A stretch of DNA of 64,000 nt. It comes from Eukaryota sp. TZLM1-RC. Taxonomy: Eukaryota > Metamonada: BaSk clade. The position numbers and the translations under genes are program-made. The first letter of the stretch is position 1, and each line of letters starts with the position of its first letter. Below, one piece after another: positions 29,213 through 39,491 of this stretch. The stretch spans positions 3,884,581 to 3,948,580 of the forward strand of contig JAUPSS010000002.1 of assembly GCA_040285825.1 (NCBI GenBank), written 5' to 3'. The notes below the pieces were generated by a model, which was given only the letters and a program-made list of their open reading frames with translations, made no database searches and was not told where the DNA came from.

Positions 29213-29331
29213 GGATGCAGCACCCAGTGTTCGCTGGTGGTCTCCCACCCAACTACTGACCAGGCCTGTGGCCGCTTAACTTCGGAATTCGGAATGGGAT
29301 CCGGTGCTATAGACCAAGTATGGCCGCATCC
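29213..29331 (-). rRNA. 5S rRNA copy 4
   Basis: Matches copy 3. Confidence 0.97.
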
Positions 29332-29570
29332 AATTGTAAAGTACCAGTTGCGAATGTCAACATTATTATATACAAAACATAATTCTAATTTGAAATCATC
29401 ATCTGTTTGATATAATTGGGTTCAATAGAACACTGGTTGTAATTGATTTATTCAAAATTCGAAGAGATGTTTTGTTTTCAAAAAATTTAAGACCATAAAT
29501 CACACAAATGCGACCTTTAAAGTTCAAGGAAATTTCAGTAAAGAAATAATAATCCAAACAAAAGTTAATT

Positions 29571-29689
29571 GAATGCAGCACCCAGTGTTCGCTGGTGGTC
29601 TCCCACCCAACTACTGACCAGGCCTGTGGCCGCTTAACTTCGGAATTCAGAATGGGATCCGGTGCTATAGACCAAGTATGGCCGCATCC
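29571..29689 (-). rRNA. 5S rRNA copy 5
   Basis: Last two bases changed (GAATGC end) with loss of the first T4 terminator; TTCAG variant inside. Confidence 0.92.
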
Positions 29690-29929
29690 AATTGTAAAGT
29701 ACCAGTTGCGAATGTAAACATTATTATATACAAAACATAATTCTAATTTGAAATCATCATCTGTTTGATATAATTGGGTTCAATAGAACACTGGTTGTAA
29801 TTGATTTATTCAAAATTCGAAGAGATGTTTTGTTTTCAAAAAATTTCAAGACCATAAATCACACAAATGCGACCTTTAAAGTTCAAGGAAATTTCAGTAA
29901 AGAAATATTAATCCAAACAAAAGTTAAAA

Positions 29930-30048
29930 GGATGCAGCACCCAGTGTTCGCTGGTGGTCTCCCACCCAACTACTGACCAGGCCTGTGGCCGCTTAACTTC
30001 GGAATTCGGAATGGGATCCGGTGCTATAGACCAAGTATGGCCGCATCC
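29930..30048 (-). rRNA. 5S rRNA copy 6, next to the Ty3-like insertion
   Basis: Matches copy 3. Its natural upstream region is displaced: only 5 bp (AATTG) separate its 5' end from the retrotransposon's 5' LTR. Confidence 0.96.
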
Positions 30049-30053
30049 AATTG

Positions 30054-30207
30054 TGTTAGTCTTGAATAGTATTTATAGTTAATAGTTTAGTTATTAGTAT
30101 TCCGCCTGTTAGCTTAAGAAGAGAGAATACAATTTCTCTTCGTAATAAATTACACTTCTGTTACTCTACATTGTATGTCAGACAATAACCAACAGCCAAG
30201 ACCATCA
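30054..30207 (+). repeat. 5' LTR
   Basis: 154 bp, TGTTAGTC…GACCATCA. It contains the first 11 codons of the gag-like ORF. One mismatch to the 3' LTR (TTTCTCTTCG versus TTTCGCTTCG). Confidence 0.95.
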
Positions 30208-31425
30208 ATACGTATTGGGTCGTCCCCGGCTCAGCGTAGGATCCTTGAGGAAGAGACTGGTCCCTCTTCCTCACCACTAACCACAGACTCTGCTTCCGTG
30301 CCTCCTTCTTCGGTTGAAGCTTCTGCGCTTCCTGAAGCAACTCTTCCCGAGGGTTCTACCCCAAAGGAAGATAGTTCCCTTCCTGAGGATTCCGTTCCCA
30401 TGGAAGGAAGTTCCTCTCCTCGGGATTCCGTTCCTGTGGAAGGAGACAACCCTCCTAAGGATTCTATTCCTTCGGAAGGAAGAAGCCCTTCATTAGTCTC
30501 CTACGACGATGAAGATGTTGAGGATTCCGTTGCTCCTCTTCCTCCTTCACATTTAAGGGCGTCTGAAGTCCCACCTTCTCCCCTCCCAGAAAGAAGTTCT
30601 GAAGTACCAACTTCACCTTCTATTCAGAACAGAGAGACTGTTCAACCTTCTCTCACGTCAAAGGAAGGATTGGAAGATCAACCCTCTTCCTCCTCCACTA
30701 AGGCCATTGAAGTACCATCTTCATCCCTTTTATCTAGTTCTGAGGTCCCACCCTCTCACTCTCAACAGCTTCTCCCTCCAGTTCCAACTGTTAGGAGAAC
30801 TATTCAAAATCCTGCTGTCCCAACTTCAGGATCTCCTCTTACTACATCAACAGTAAGAGGAGTTAACAATCTGTCTGTTTCCCCTCCCCAGGCTAGAGAT
30901 TCCACTCCTAGCACACCAAATTTTCCTTCGCATCTTTCCGAAGAGCAAAGGAAGAGGTATGAACTATTATTTTCAGATCTGGTTGACTATGAGGAACCTC
31001 CCAGGGAATTTTCTCACACAGCTCAACCTCCGGTTCCTCCCACGGAACATGTTCCTGAAATTGATAGAGAAACTGGTGAGGTTTCTAAAAAATATTTAGA
31101 ACGTTACTTCCATGAAGATCGAATCTGGAAACTCAAGAACAGATTGGAAAGAGAGTTACAGGCTAGAAGAGGAACATCCTCTACACCTGCTCAACTTACC
31201 CCTTCTCAAACTAGCTCCTACGCTAGCTCAAGTGTTCATCATGGTGCTTCCCGCCAGCACAACCCTTACGCTAGATATAGGGACACACGAGTCATTCCAG
31301 AGGACCCAGAGGCCATCCCTCCCACGGAGATGAGCAACAAGCGTCCTCCTTTCTACGGCCCCAAAGTCGAGAACGACTTAGGAATATGGATCTCTCCCAG
31401 AATTGGTCCATTTCTTTTCCGATGA
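30175..31425 (+). CDS. Ty3/gypsy ORF1, Ser/Pro/Glu-rich Gag-like protein
   Basis: 416 residues, starting in the 5' LTR. The first 260 residues are low complexity: repeated Pro-Glu-Asp/Glu-Ser units such as PEDSVPMEGSSSPRDSVPVE, PEST-like and acidic. Residues ~255-330 are charged and helical (…LSEEQRKRYELLFSDLVDY…). The TGA at 31423 overlaps the next frame by 44 nt (31382-31425). No Gag domain is recognised in this frame; assignment rests on position before pol. It may be a separate accessory protein, or the N-terminal part of a frameshifted Gag. Confidence 0.75.
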   Translation: MSDNNQQPRPSIRIGSSPAQRRILEEETGPSSSPLTTDSASVPPSSVEASALPEATLPEGSTPKEDSSLPEDSVPMEGSSSPRDSVPVEGDNPPKDSIPSEGRSPSLVSYDDEDVEDSVAPLPPSHLRASEVPPSPLPERSSEVPTSPSIQNRETVQPSLTSKEGLEDQPSSSSTKAIEVPSSSLLSSSEVPPSHSQQLLPPVPTVRRTIQNPAVPTSGSPLTTSTVRGVNNLSVSPPQARDSTPSTPNFPSHLSEEQRKRYELLFSDLVDYEEPPREFSHTAQPPVPPTEHVPEIDRETGEVSKKYLERYFHEDRIWKLKNRLERELQARRGTSSTPAQLTPSQTSSYASSSVHHGASRQHNPYARYRDTRVIPEDPEAIPPTEMSNKRPPFYGPKVENDLGIWISPRIGPFLFR

Positions 31426-31936
31426 AAGGATCACCCCAGAAACCTCCAGGAATGACCCTGAACCAACTTATGAACCAAGACCCGGAGTTAGGTTCATGAG
31501 AACTACTCGAGAAGGAGTATTCAGACGCTTCGCTGGAGATGAAGACAACCTCTTCATAAACGTTCACAACCCTTGCCCATACCCTAGGTTCAGCCCTGGG
31601 TACAACGCATCTCTCGATATCCTTATCGACAGAGATTATAGAACAGGGTGGTGGTTTACCGAAACCACATATGGTGAAAGACTCTTTCTATATGATAGAC
31701 GTCCTGATCATATAGCGTCATATTGTGGTCCCGACCACAGAAGATCTGGCAATCTTCAAAGAGCCCTCCAGCTCGTCACCGTTTTCCCTGGATGCATAGA
31801 ATCCAGGATGTTAAAGTGGGTAATGGTAGAAGGTCGTATAGAGAAAACACGCTTGGTTCAACCAGCGATCTCTTCTTATCAGGTTCCAGCCCAGATCGAA
31901 GAGACAGTACCTTCCCCTGAACCTCAACAGGAGTGA
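31382..31936 (+). CDS. Ty3/gypsy ORF2, small middle frame
   Basis: Open in the +1 frame from 31382 to TGA at 31936 with no early ATG (homology-like sequence from FFSDERITPETSRND). Composition is ordered, with FRRFAGDEDNLFINVHNP and GWWFTETTYGERLFLYDR, unlike ORF1. It needs a +1 shift (or splicing, or internal initiation) after ORF1. The next frame is again +1 and overlaps its end. It could be an active frameshift arrangement or a recent mutation in this copy. Confidence 0.65.
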   Translation, partial: EYGSLPELVHFFSDERITPETSRNDPEPTYEPRPGVRFMRTTREGVFRRFAGDEDNLFINVHNPCPYPRFSPGYNASLDILIDRDYRTGWWFTETTYGERLFLYDRRPDHIASYCGPDHRRSGNLQRALQLVTVFPGCIESRMLKWVMVEGRIEKTRLVQPAISSYQVPAQIEETVPSPEPQQE

Positions 31937-31982
31937 AGCTCCATCTTCCTCCGCTCAACCTCCTGAATCACCACAACCTCCC

Positions 31983-34900
31983 ATGGAAACTGATTCATTT
32001 CCTGTCACGGAAACCTCTAACCCCAACCAATCTGCTATGGAACAAGCTGACGACGACGTTGTCACTGTGAGCAGTGAATCACCCACCCCCACCACATCTT
32101 CTGATGCGGTACCTGCTCCCATCACTCCCGTTAGTCGAGCTCCTCAACCCCTACCTACACCTTCCACAACAGGTTCAACATCCTCCATTTCCTCACATCA
32201 TTCACCCTTCTCGGGCACATACGAAAGTAGCCTTCTCCTCTCTTCAATGATTGGATCAAGAGATCGAGATGACAGACGTAGGGACCGTCCTAAACGTCCA
32301 TATCTTGAAGCTTCTGATTTGAGAGACGCTGATAAACTCCTAAAGTTTGTCAACAAATTCATTCTCTGGAGTCGTACCGACCGAGTCCTAAGAGAAACGA
32401 GAGGTAATGTTGAGGATCCAGCCCAGATAGCTCTAGCTAACGAAGTTGTCAGACTACGTGAAGAATTAGAACTAGCTAGAGAAGGTTCCCAACCATCGAT
32501 CGATGAGTATTTTGGTAACATCACTGGAGAACCAGTTCACGAATGGGACTTGTTCCGTCAAGCCATGAGGATCAACCCCCGAGGCCTCGCTGAATGTGTC
32601 ACCCCCGAGGTGTTAAATGCGCTACGATACCAAGGTGCTCACCTAGCTATCTCTTCTCCCACGGTTCCTACCTCAAGAGATGAACGCATCATTTGGGCTC
32701 AAATTCTAAGAAGAACCCAATTCAGCAGACTGGATGAGGCTAATCGAGCTCTCCTCGCAACCAACATGGACTGGTCGGAAAGAGATTATGGCAATAGATG
32801 GATTGACTTCATGGTCAACATCGGCAGAGTTTTGACTCGCTCCACCGCCATCCAAGAGTTTAGGGGCATCTCTCAACAATTGAGAACATTCTCCATAAGC
32901 TCCACTCCTCCAGCTGATAGAGTTCCAGACTGGGTAGTTGCTACTCATGTCTTAGAAAGCGTAGGAATTATCCCTATCAGAGACAGACTCCTCAGGATCT
33001 GGTCCTCTCCCTCCCACTACTCATGCGATGGGCACACCCTTGGCGAATTCTTTAGTGTTCTTCAAATTGAATACGAGAATTTCTGTAACGCCAGATCGTT
33101 CATGGAACAACTGAACCATGTCGATTTCACCTATCAGAACCAATTAACTCATCAGCAGGCCTCTCGCCGACCTCCCACGGTCGTTCCCTCCCCACCTGAC
33201 ATCCCCAGACCACGAGGTTCTGGTCCAGGTAAACGCCCAAAACAAAGTAAGAGAGGAGGAAGCCTACCACAATCGTCTTCCCAGGCCGCTGATGTCCAAT
33301 GCAACTTCTGTAAGAAAAAGGGCCATCCGACCGAAAGGTGCCCCAGCGAAGACTGCCAAAGGAGCAAGAAGTGGAGAGAGCAACAAGCTCAACAACAAGC
33401 TCGAGGTAGAAGTTCTAGAGGTTCTGGTTTCCGTAGTCGAAGAGGTACTCGCGGCAGAGGCAGAGGCTCTTCTTACAATAAACGTTCCCGTCACTATTTA
33501 TGTACTTTAGAAACCATACCCCCTACAACAACAACACAACTACACACAGAAAGTTCAGCATGGAAAGATTCTCTTATCAATCCACTTGCCAACTTGGAAC
33601 CTACCAAGACACTCAACAGTCAGGCTCACTTCTTCTCAGAACAAGCCGACTTAAATGGACATGATTCTGATACAATTTTTATGGTACAATCCATGAATCA
33701 CAACTGCCTACAATTAAACTTCCTGATCAACAATGTCGAAGTTAAAGGCATAATTGACTCTGGTGCAACATGCTCAGTAGTCACGGAAGACGTCATCAGT
33801 AATTGTAACATGGCACGTTCCAACGAAACCATTTCATACAAGATTGCTGATGGAACTACCTCACAGTCCCTTGGTACTGCTTCTGGAACCCTTAGCATTA
33901 GACTAGGTAGTGTTACCCAGATTGTACACGTGAAACACAAGTTCAGCATCGTTCCTGGACATGAGACCATTCTCATTGGTGCTGACTTGTTGAGTCACCT
34001 TGGGCTGATGAACAACAAGGGCATTTATATTAGAATGGACGACGCCTGTCGCACATTACTATTACCTGAAGCCGAATTCGACCATCGAATATCGCAAGCT
34101 TCAGAAGTCGTCAACGTTTCCACACGTTGGTTGGAACACATCAACTCATCTGGTTGTACCATCAACCTCGACAACAACCATTTCAAGAAGTCCCTACTTC
34201 AAACTTTGAAAGAGTTCGAAGACGTATTTACCCTCAAGCCTCATGCTGAAGGTATTGATTGCCCTCCCATGGAAATCAACTTCTACAACGAAGACGTCAG
34301 AGTTAGAAGACCCCCCAGGACCCTGAATCCAGCCAAGTTAGAGGTCGCTAACCAAATTTTCGACGAACTCGTAGACTCAGGATTTGCTGTCCCATCGAAC
34401 CATGAGTTCAGCTCCCCTGTCTGTCTAGTGGTCTACCCAGATCACCGTAAGCCCCGCCTTACCGGTGACTATAGTGGCAAGGACGGAGTCAACGCCAACA
34501 CCATTCCTGTTGAGCCCAACCTTCCAAGGATCTCCGACGTGCTGGTATTTCTCTCCCAAGCGAACTACATAGGCACCCTTGACCTCCCCAAAGCCTTCTG
34601 GCAACTCAAGATTGCTGAAAAGGATTGGCAGAAAACAGCCCTGAGCATTCCTGGCAAAAGTATCATGTTCAAACGTGCAGCTTTTGGCCTAAAGAATGTC
34701 CCAGCCGTTTTCCAAAACGTCATGGCTGACATCTTCTCTGGAGACGGTGTCTTCATTTACATAGATGACATCATAATCATAGGTTCAACCTTTGACGAAT
34801 TCATTGAACGCCTCCGTCGCGTCCTTGATCAAGCCAGATGCAAAAGAGTTTCCTTGGGACTTCCAAAGTGCCATTTCGTGTCTTCCAGACACCCAATCAA

Positions 34901-37310
34901 GATACTGGGCAGTGTTTTCCAAAACAAGCAACGGACTATCGATCCCACTCGCGTTGAATCTTTGCTGAATCTACCTAGACCAAAGACAATCAAAGACGTC
35001 CGCAGCCTCGTAGGATCAGTCAACTTCATTAGAGAATGGCTTCCTCAGGTATCTGAGCTCATCGCTCCTATCATCAGATTGACTAAGAAGGATGGAAATA
35101 ACTCCAAAGTTAAACCCAAACCCCGCGCGCAACGCCTTCAATGGACCGACATGCACGACGGACTCCTTCAAAAGATCAAACAACTGATAGCGAAACACAT
35201 GCCGCTCAGCCTACCTCCGCAGGAAAACCAAATTTTAATTAGTTGCGATGCATCCGACATTGCTGTAGGCGGCGTCATATGGGAACAAATCGAACATGTC
35301 GACGACCCCGGTACCCCCCTGATCAATAGGAAATGTAGGCCTATCAGCTTCTTCAGCCGGTTGTTAACCAACTCGCAAAAGAACTGGCCGACTAACCAAA
35401 AGGAACTCTACGCTATCCTACTCATGTTAACTCAAAGTGGTTTTGAAAACTACTTAAAAGGAAGGAAACTGGTCATATTCACAGACCATCAAAACCTTAC
35501 CTACATGTTCACGGCTCCTGAGAAGAACAGAATTGTAACAAGATGGTTACCCATATTCTCTGAATTCTGCTTTGATTTGGTACATACCAAAGGGGAAGAT
35601 AACTTCTGGGCTGATATGTTGTCTCGAATAGTTCCGCCTATAGACCATCAAGAGATCAATCATTTGTCCCATCAAATGCCTCCAAATTTTCATCCAATAT
35701 TTTACATTGATAAAATTGATGGAACAGAAAATGAAAGATACTACATCGAAGACTTAAACAACTTCGAACGTATCATGGTCATCAGAGAACGATGTTCCAA
35801 CGACCTGCCTATTTTCGAGCCATGGCTCTGTAGGATTAGGTCCGAACAGAAGCTTGCCATAGCTTCCAAAGACCCCTCTTTCAACAACTGTGTTCATAAC
35901 AATCATCTTGATTTATATATGACTCACGACAACAAGATAGTGATTCCCAAATCACTCATTAAGGACACCCTTAACTTGTTGCATGGACTTCTGCAAGGAG
36001 GTCATCCAAGCAAAGCTGAAAGCCTGAACAAGCTCAGGAACAGCGATTATTGGTGGCCAAACATGCTCACCGACATGAATAAGCACGTCCAAGAATGCCC
36101 CTCCTGTCAGAAAACAAAGCCAGTTCCCCAAACTGCATGTTCCCCAACCGGTTCATTGTGGGCTGACAGACCTTTTGCTCGCGTCAACGCCGACGTCATT
36201 GGTCCTCTTCCAGAAGATCAAGAAGGCTACAAATACATCCTCGTATTTATCGACAGCTTCTCTAGGTTCACGATCATCGTGCCTTTAAAAGAGATAAATG
36301 CCAATCTTACTGCAGATGCATTAATTTGGAAAGTCTGTGCCATCTTTGGTATTCCATTTCAAATCCACAGCGATAATGGACCCGAATTTTCCAAGGCTGT
36401 CTTTGACGAGTTAAGCAAATTTTTGGGCATAGAGGTGTCAAAGTCAATACCTAGGTTTTCTCCGTCCAACGGCTTGGTAGAGCGCCGACACAGAGACATC
36501 CTGCAAAACCTACGGAAATTGCTCGTAGACTTCAATGCCTACGATGTGTGGTCTGAATACTTGCCTTATGTGCAATTATTGATCAACTCTTCCAAGAGCT
36601 CAATAACCAACCACACTCCATACCAAGTGATCGTTGGCTCAGATGTGTCTCCCAGATCAGACCCTGGCAAAATCCTTGAAATCATTGAAAGCTCGACGTC
36701 TGAGTCATCTTTTATTCAAGAAATTCAATCTAAATTTCGAAGATTGAAAGAGAAACAGGAAAAGGCAGCACACCATCAAGCTTCCAAAGCTTCCAAGCTA
36801 ACAAGATCGTCAACTCCAAACCCTTTTGAAGTTGGTCAATTGGTATTGAGAGCATCTGGCTCTTCCGCTAAGCTTCATGGAGACTATTTAGGACCCTTCC
36901 TAATTACTGAAATCGTATCCAATTCGTCTGTGAATATTAAGAATCTCTGCACAGGTACGATTGTCCAAGCTAGCGTCAAACACTTAGCTCCCTGGCACTC
37001 CAGCTTGCCCACCAACGATGAGTTCCACTCTTGGGTCGCTGCAGGTGATGTCGAAGAACACATCATTGAAAAAGTGCTCAGTCAGGATGGTGACTTTTGC
37101 CAAGTGCAATGGCCTGGAAAAGAGATCACCACCGAACATGTGTCTACAATCCAAAATACTGCCGCGTATAAAGACTTTATCAAGACTTCAAAAGCACGTC
37201 GCCGTACTAAATCCGCTCCTCCCAAGAAGCGTCATATTTCCATTAGTTCACCTCCTGTGACTAGAGCTTCCAGGGCTCGTCGCTCGAAAGAGAGGAAAAG
37301 GCAGTGTTAG
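31983..37310 (+). CDS. Ty3/gypsy Gag-Pol polyprotein with chromodomain
   Basis: 1775 residues from ATG 31983; the frame is open further upstream across the end of ORF2. Order: Ser/Pro-rich start, capsid-like helical region (~90-410), CCHC knuckle CNFCKKKGHPTERC (~440), basic RG-rich tail, aspartic protease with IIDSGATCS (~590), reverse transcriptase with LDLPKAFW (~868) and YIDD (~925), RNase H with SCDASDIAVGG (~1088) and FTDHQN, integrase with HHCC finger (GHPSKAE … CPSCQK) and catalytic Asp/Asp/Glu in NADVIG (~1402), SDNGPEF (~1464) and NGLVERRHR (~1497), a GPF-type module LHGDYLGPFLI, and a chromodomain (EEHIIEKVLSQDGDFCQVQW, ~1690-1735). All catalytic residues are present, so this copy may be active. 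Stop TAG is formed in the 3' LTR. Confidence 0.96.
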   Translation: METDSFPVTETSNPNQSAMEQADDDVVTVSSESPTPTTSSDAVPAPITPVSRAPQPLPTPSTTGSTSSISSHHSPFSGTYESSLLLSSMIGSRDRDDRRRDRPKRPYLEASDLRDADKLLKFVNKFILWSRTDRVLRETRGNVEDPAQIALANEVVRLREELELAREGSQPSIDEYFGNITGEPVHEWDLFRQAMRINPRGLAECVTPEVLNALRYQGAHLAISSPTVPTSRDERIIWAQILRRTQFSRLDEANRALLATNMDWSERDYGNRWIDFMVNIGRVLTRSTAIQEFRGISQQLRTFSISSTPPADRVPDWVVATHVLESVGIIPIRDRLLRIWSSPSHYSCDGHTLGEFFSVLQIEYENFCNARSFMEQLNHVDFTYQNQLTHQQASRRPPTVVPSPPDIPRPRGSGPGKRPKQSKRGGSLPQSSSQAADVQCNFCKKKGHPTERCPSEDCQRSKKWREQQAQQQARGRSSRGSGFRSRRGTRGRGRGSSYNKRSRHYLCTLETIPPTTTTQLHTESSAWKDSLINPLANLEPTKTLNSQAHFFSEQADLNGHDSDTIFMVQSMNHNCLQLNFLINNVEVKGIIDSGATCSVVTEDVISNCNMARSNETISYKIADGTTSQSLGTASGTLSIRLGSVTQIVHVKHKFSIVPGHETILIGADLLSHLGLMNNKGIYIRMDDACRTLLLPEAEFDHRISQASEVVNVSTRWLEHINSSGCTINLDNNHFKKSLLQTLKEFEDVFTLKPHAEGIDCPPMEINFYNEDVRVRRPPRTLNPAKLEVANQIFDELVDSGFAVPSNHEFSSPVCLVVYPDHRKPRLTGDYSGKDGVNANTIPVEPNLPRISDVLVFLSQANYIGTLDLPKAFWQLKIAEKDWQKTALSIPGKSIMFKRAAFGLKNVPAVFQNVMADIFSGDGVFIYIDDIIIIGSTFDEFIERLRRVLDQARCKRVSLGLPKCHFVSSRHPIKILGSVFQNKQRTIDPTRVESLLNLPRPKTIKDVRSLVGSVNFIREWLPQVSELIAPIIRLTKKDGNNSKVKPKPRAQRLQWTDMHDGLLQKIKQLIAKHMPLSLPPQENQILISCDASDIAVGGVIWEQIEHVDDPGTPLINRKCRPISFFSRLLTNSQKNWPTNQKELYAILLMLTQSGFENYLKGRKLVIFTDHQNLTYMFTAPEKNRIVTRWLPIFSEFCFDLVHTKGEDNFWADMLSRIVPPIDHQEINHLSHQMPPNFHPIFYIDKIDGTENERYYIEDLNNFERIMVIRERCSNDLPIFEPWLCRIRSEQKLAIASKDPSFNNCVHNNHLDLYMTHDNKIVIPKSLIKDTLNLLHGLLQGGHPSKAESLNKLRNSDYWWPNMLTDMNKHVQECPSCQKTKPVPQTACSPTGSLWADRPFARVNADVIGPLPEDQEGYKYILVFIDSFSRFTIIVPLKEINANLTADALIWKVCAIFGIPFQIHSDNGPEFSKAVFDELSKFLGIEVSKSIPRFSPSNGLVERRHRDILQNLRKLLVDFNAYDVWSEYLPYVQLLINSSKSSITNHTPYQVIVGSDVSPRSDPGKILEIIESSTSESSFIQEIQSKFRRLKEKQEKAAHHQASKASKLTRSSTPNPFEVGQLVLRASGSSAKLHGDYLGPFLITEIVSNSSVNIKNLCTGTIVQASVKHLAPWHSSLPTNDEFHSWVAAGDVEEHIIEKVLSQDGDFCQVQWPGKEITTEHVSTIQNTAAYKDFIKTSKARRRTKSAPPKKRHISISSPPVTRASRARRSKERKRQC
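37288..37304 (+). promoter_or_regulatory. Polypurine tract
   Basis: AAGAGAGGAAAAGGCAG abuts the 3' LTR. It primes plus-strand DNA synthesis in LTR elements. Here it also encodes the last Pol residues. Confidence 0.75.
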
Positions 37311-37458
37311 TCTTGAATAGTATTTATAGTTAATAGTTTAGTTATTAGTATTCCGCCTGTTAGCTTAAGAAGAGAGAATACAATTTCGCTTCGTAATAAA
37401 TTACACTTCTGTTACTCTACATTGTATGTCAGACAATAACCAACAGCCAAGACCATCA
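37305..37458 (+). repeat. 3' LTR
   Basis: 154 bp, 153 identical to the 5' LTR. It begins TGTTAG, which supplies the Pol stop codon TAG. Confidence 0.95.
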
Positions 37459-37696
37459 ATTGTAAAGTACCAGTTGCGAATGTCAACATTATTAAATACA
37501 AAACATAATTTTAATGTGAAATCACCAACTGTTTGGTACAATTTGGTTCAATAAAACACTGGTTGTAATTGATTTATTCAAAATTCGAAGAGATGTTTTG
37601 TTTTCAAAAAATTTAAGACCATAAATCACACAAATGCGACCTTTAAAGTTCAAGGAAATTTCAGTAAAGAAATAATAATCCAAACAAAAGTTAAAA

Positions 37697-37815
37697 GGAT
37701 GCAGCACCCGGTGTTCGCTGGTGGTCTCCCACCCAACTACTGACCAGGCCTGTGGCCGCTTAACTTCGGAATTCGGAATGGGATCCGGTGCTATAGACCA
37801 AGTATGGCCGCATCC
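37697..37815 (-). rRNA. 5S rRNA copy 7
   Basis: CCCGGTG variant. Its spacer to the left carries a rare haplotype also seen near 63.4 kb. Confidence 0.95.
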
Positions 37816-38054
37816 AATTGTAAAGTACCAGTTGCGAATGTAAACATTATTAAATACAAAACATAATTCTAATTTGAAATCATCATCTGTTTGATATAAT
37901 TGGGTTCAATAGAACACTGGTTGTAATTGATTTATTCAAAATTCGAAGAGATGTTTTGTTTTCAAAAATTTTAAGACCATAAATCACACAAATGCGACCT
38001 TTAAAGTTCAAGGAAATTTCAGTAAAGAAATAATAATCCAAACAAAAGTTAAAA

Positions 38055-38173
38055 GGATGCAGCACCCAGTGTTCGCTGGTGGTCTCCCACCCAACTACTG
38101 ACCAGGCCTGTGGCCGCTTAACTTCGGAATTCGGAATGGGATCCGGTGCTATAGACCAAGTATGGCAGCATCC
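38055..38173 (-). rRNA. 5S rRNA copy 8
   Basis: GGCAGCATCC at the 5' end (one change). Confidence 0.95.
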
Positions 38174-38413
38174 AATTGTAAAGTACCAGTTGCGAATGTA
38201 AACATTATTAAATACAAAACATAATTCTAATTTGAAATCATCATCTGTTTGATATAATTGGGTTCAATAGAACACTGGTTGTAATTGATTTATTCAAAAT
38301 TCGAAGAGATGTTTTGTTTTCAAAAAATGTTAAGACCATAAATCACACAAATGCGACCTTTAAAGTTCAAGGAAATTTCAGTAAAGAAATATTAATCCAA
38401 ACAAAAGTTAAAA

Positions 38414-38532
38414 GGATGCAGCACCCAGTGTTCGCTGGTGGTCTCCCACCCAACTACTGACCAGGCCTGTGGCCGCTTAACTTCGGAATTCGGAATGGGA
38501 TCCGGTGCTATAGACCAAGTATGACCGAATCC
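38414..38532 (-). rRNA. 5S rRNA copy 9
   Basis: ATGACCGAATCC at the 5' end: two changes, one weakening helix I. Confidence 0.93.
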
Positions 38533-38772
38533 AATTGTAAAGTACCAGTTGCGAATGTAAACATTATTATATACAAAACATAATTCTAATTTGAAATCAT
38601 CATCTGTTTGATATAATTGGGTTCAATAGAACACTGGTTGTAATTGATTTATTCAAAATTCGAAGAGATGTTTTGTTTTCAAAAAATTTTAAGACCATAA
38701 ATCACACAAATGCGACCTTTAAAGTTCAAGGAAATTTCAGTAAAGAAATAATAATCCAAACAAAAGTTAAAA

Positions 38773-38891
38773 TGATGCAGCACCCAGTGTTCACTGGTGG
38801 TCTCCCACCCAACTACTGACCAGGCCTGTGGCCGCTTAACTTCGGAATTCGGAATGGGATCCGGTGCTATAGACCAAGTATGGCCGCATCC
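38773..38891 (-). rRNA. 5S rRNA copy 10
   Basis: Terminal base changed (TGATGC) and GTTCACTGG for GTTCGCTGG. Confidence 0.93.
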
Positions 38892-39132
38892 AATTGTAAA
38901 GTACCAGTTGCGAATGTAAACATTATTAAATACAAAACATAATTCTAATTTGAAATCATCATCTGTTTGATATAATTGGGTTCAATAGAACACTGGTTGT
39001 AATTGATTTATTCAAAATTCGAAGAGATGTTTTGTTTTCAAAAAAATTTAAGACCATAAATCACACAAATGCGACCTTTAAAGTTCAAGGAAATTTCAGT
39101 AAAGAAATAATAATCCAAACAAAAGTTAAAAA

Positions 39133-39251
39133 GGATGCAGCACCCAGTGTTCGCTGGTGGTCTCCCACCCAACTACTGACCAGGCCTGTGGCCGCTTAAC
39201 TTCGGAATTCAGAATGGGATCCGGTGCTATAGACCAAGTATGGCCGCATCC
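39133..39251 (-). rRNA. 5S rRNA copy 11
   Basis: TTCAG variant only. Confidence 0.95.
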
Positions 39252-39491
39252 AATTGTAAAGTACCAGTTGCGAATGTAAACATTATTATATACAAAACAT
39301 AATTCTAATTTGAAATCATCATCTGTTTGATATAATTGGGTTCAATAGAACACTGGTTGTAATTGATTTATTCAAAATTCGAAGAGATGTTTTTGTTTTC
39401 AAAAATTTTAAGACCATAAATCACACAAATGCGACCTTTAAAGTTCAAGGAAATTTCAGTAAAGAAATAATAATCCAAACAAATGTTAAAA

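Larger units (their letters stand above)
30054..37458 (+). mobile_element. Complete chromodomain Ty3/gypsy element at a 5S start site
   Basis: 7405 bp with two 154-bp LTRs (TG…CA) that differ at one base, so insertion is recent. Target duplication ATTG (30050-30053 and 37459-37462), or AATTG if the LTR ends one base earlier. It lies 5 bp upstream of the 5' end of a 5S gene and is divergent from it. It has three overlapping or adjacent frames (30175-31425, 31382-31936, 31983-37310). The first ATG is inside the 5' LTR and the pol stop is formed by the first bases of the 3' LTR. A purine tract (AAAGAGAGGAAAAGG) precedes the 3' LTR. No typical tRNA primer site follows the 5' LTR. Confidence 0.96.

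Noticed and set aside
30231-35371. Minus-strand ORFs across the complete gypsy element
   Set aside because: Shadows of the long plus-strand frames with matching codon periodicity.
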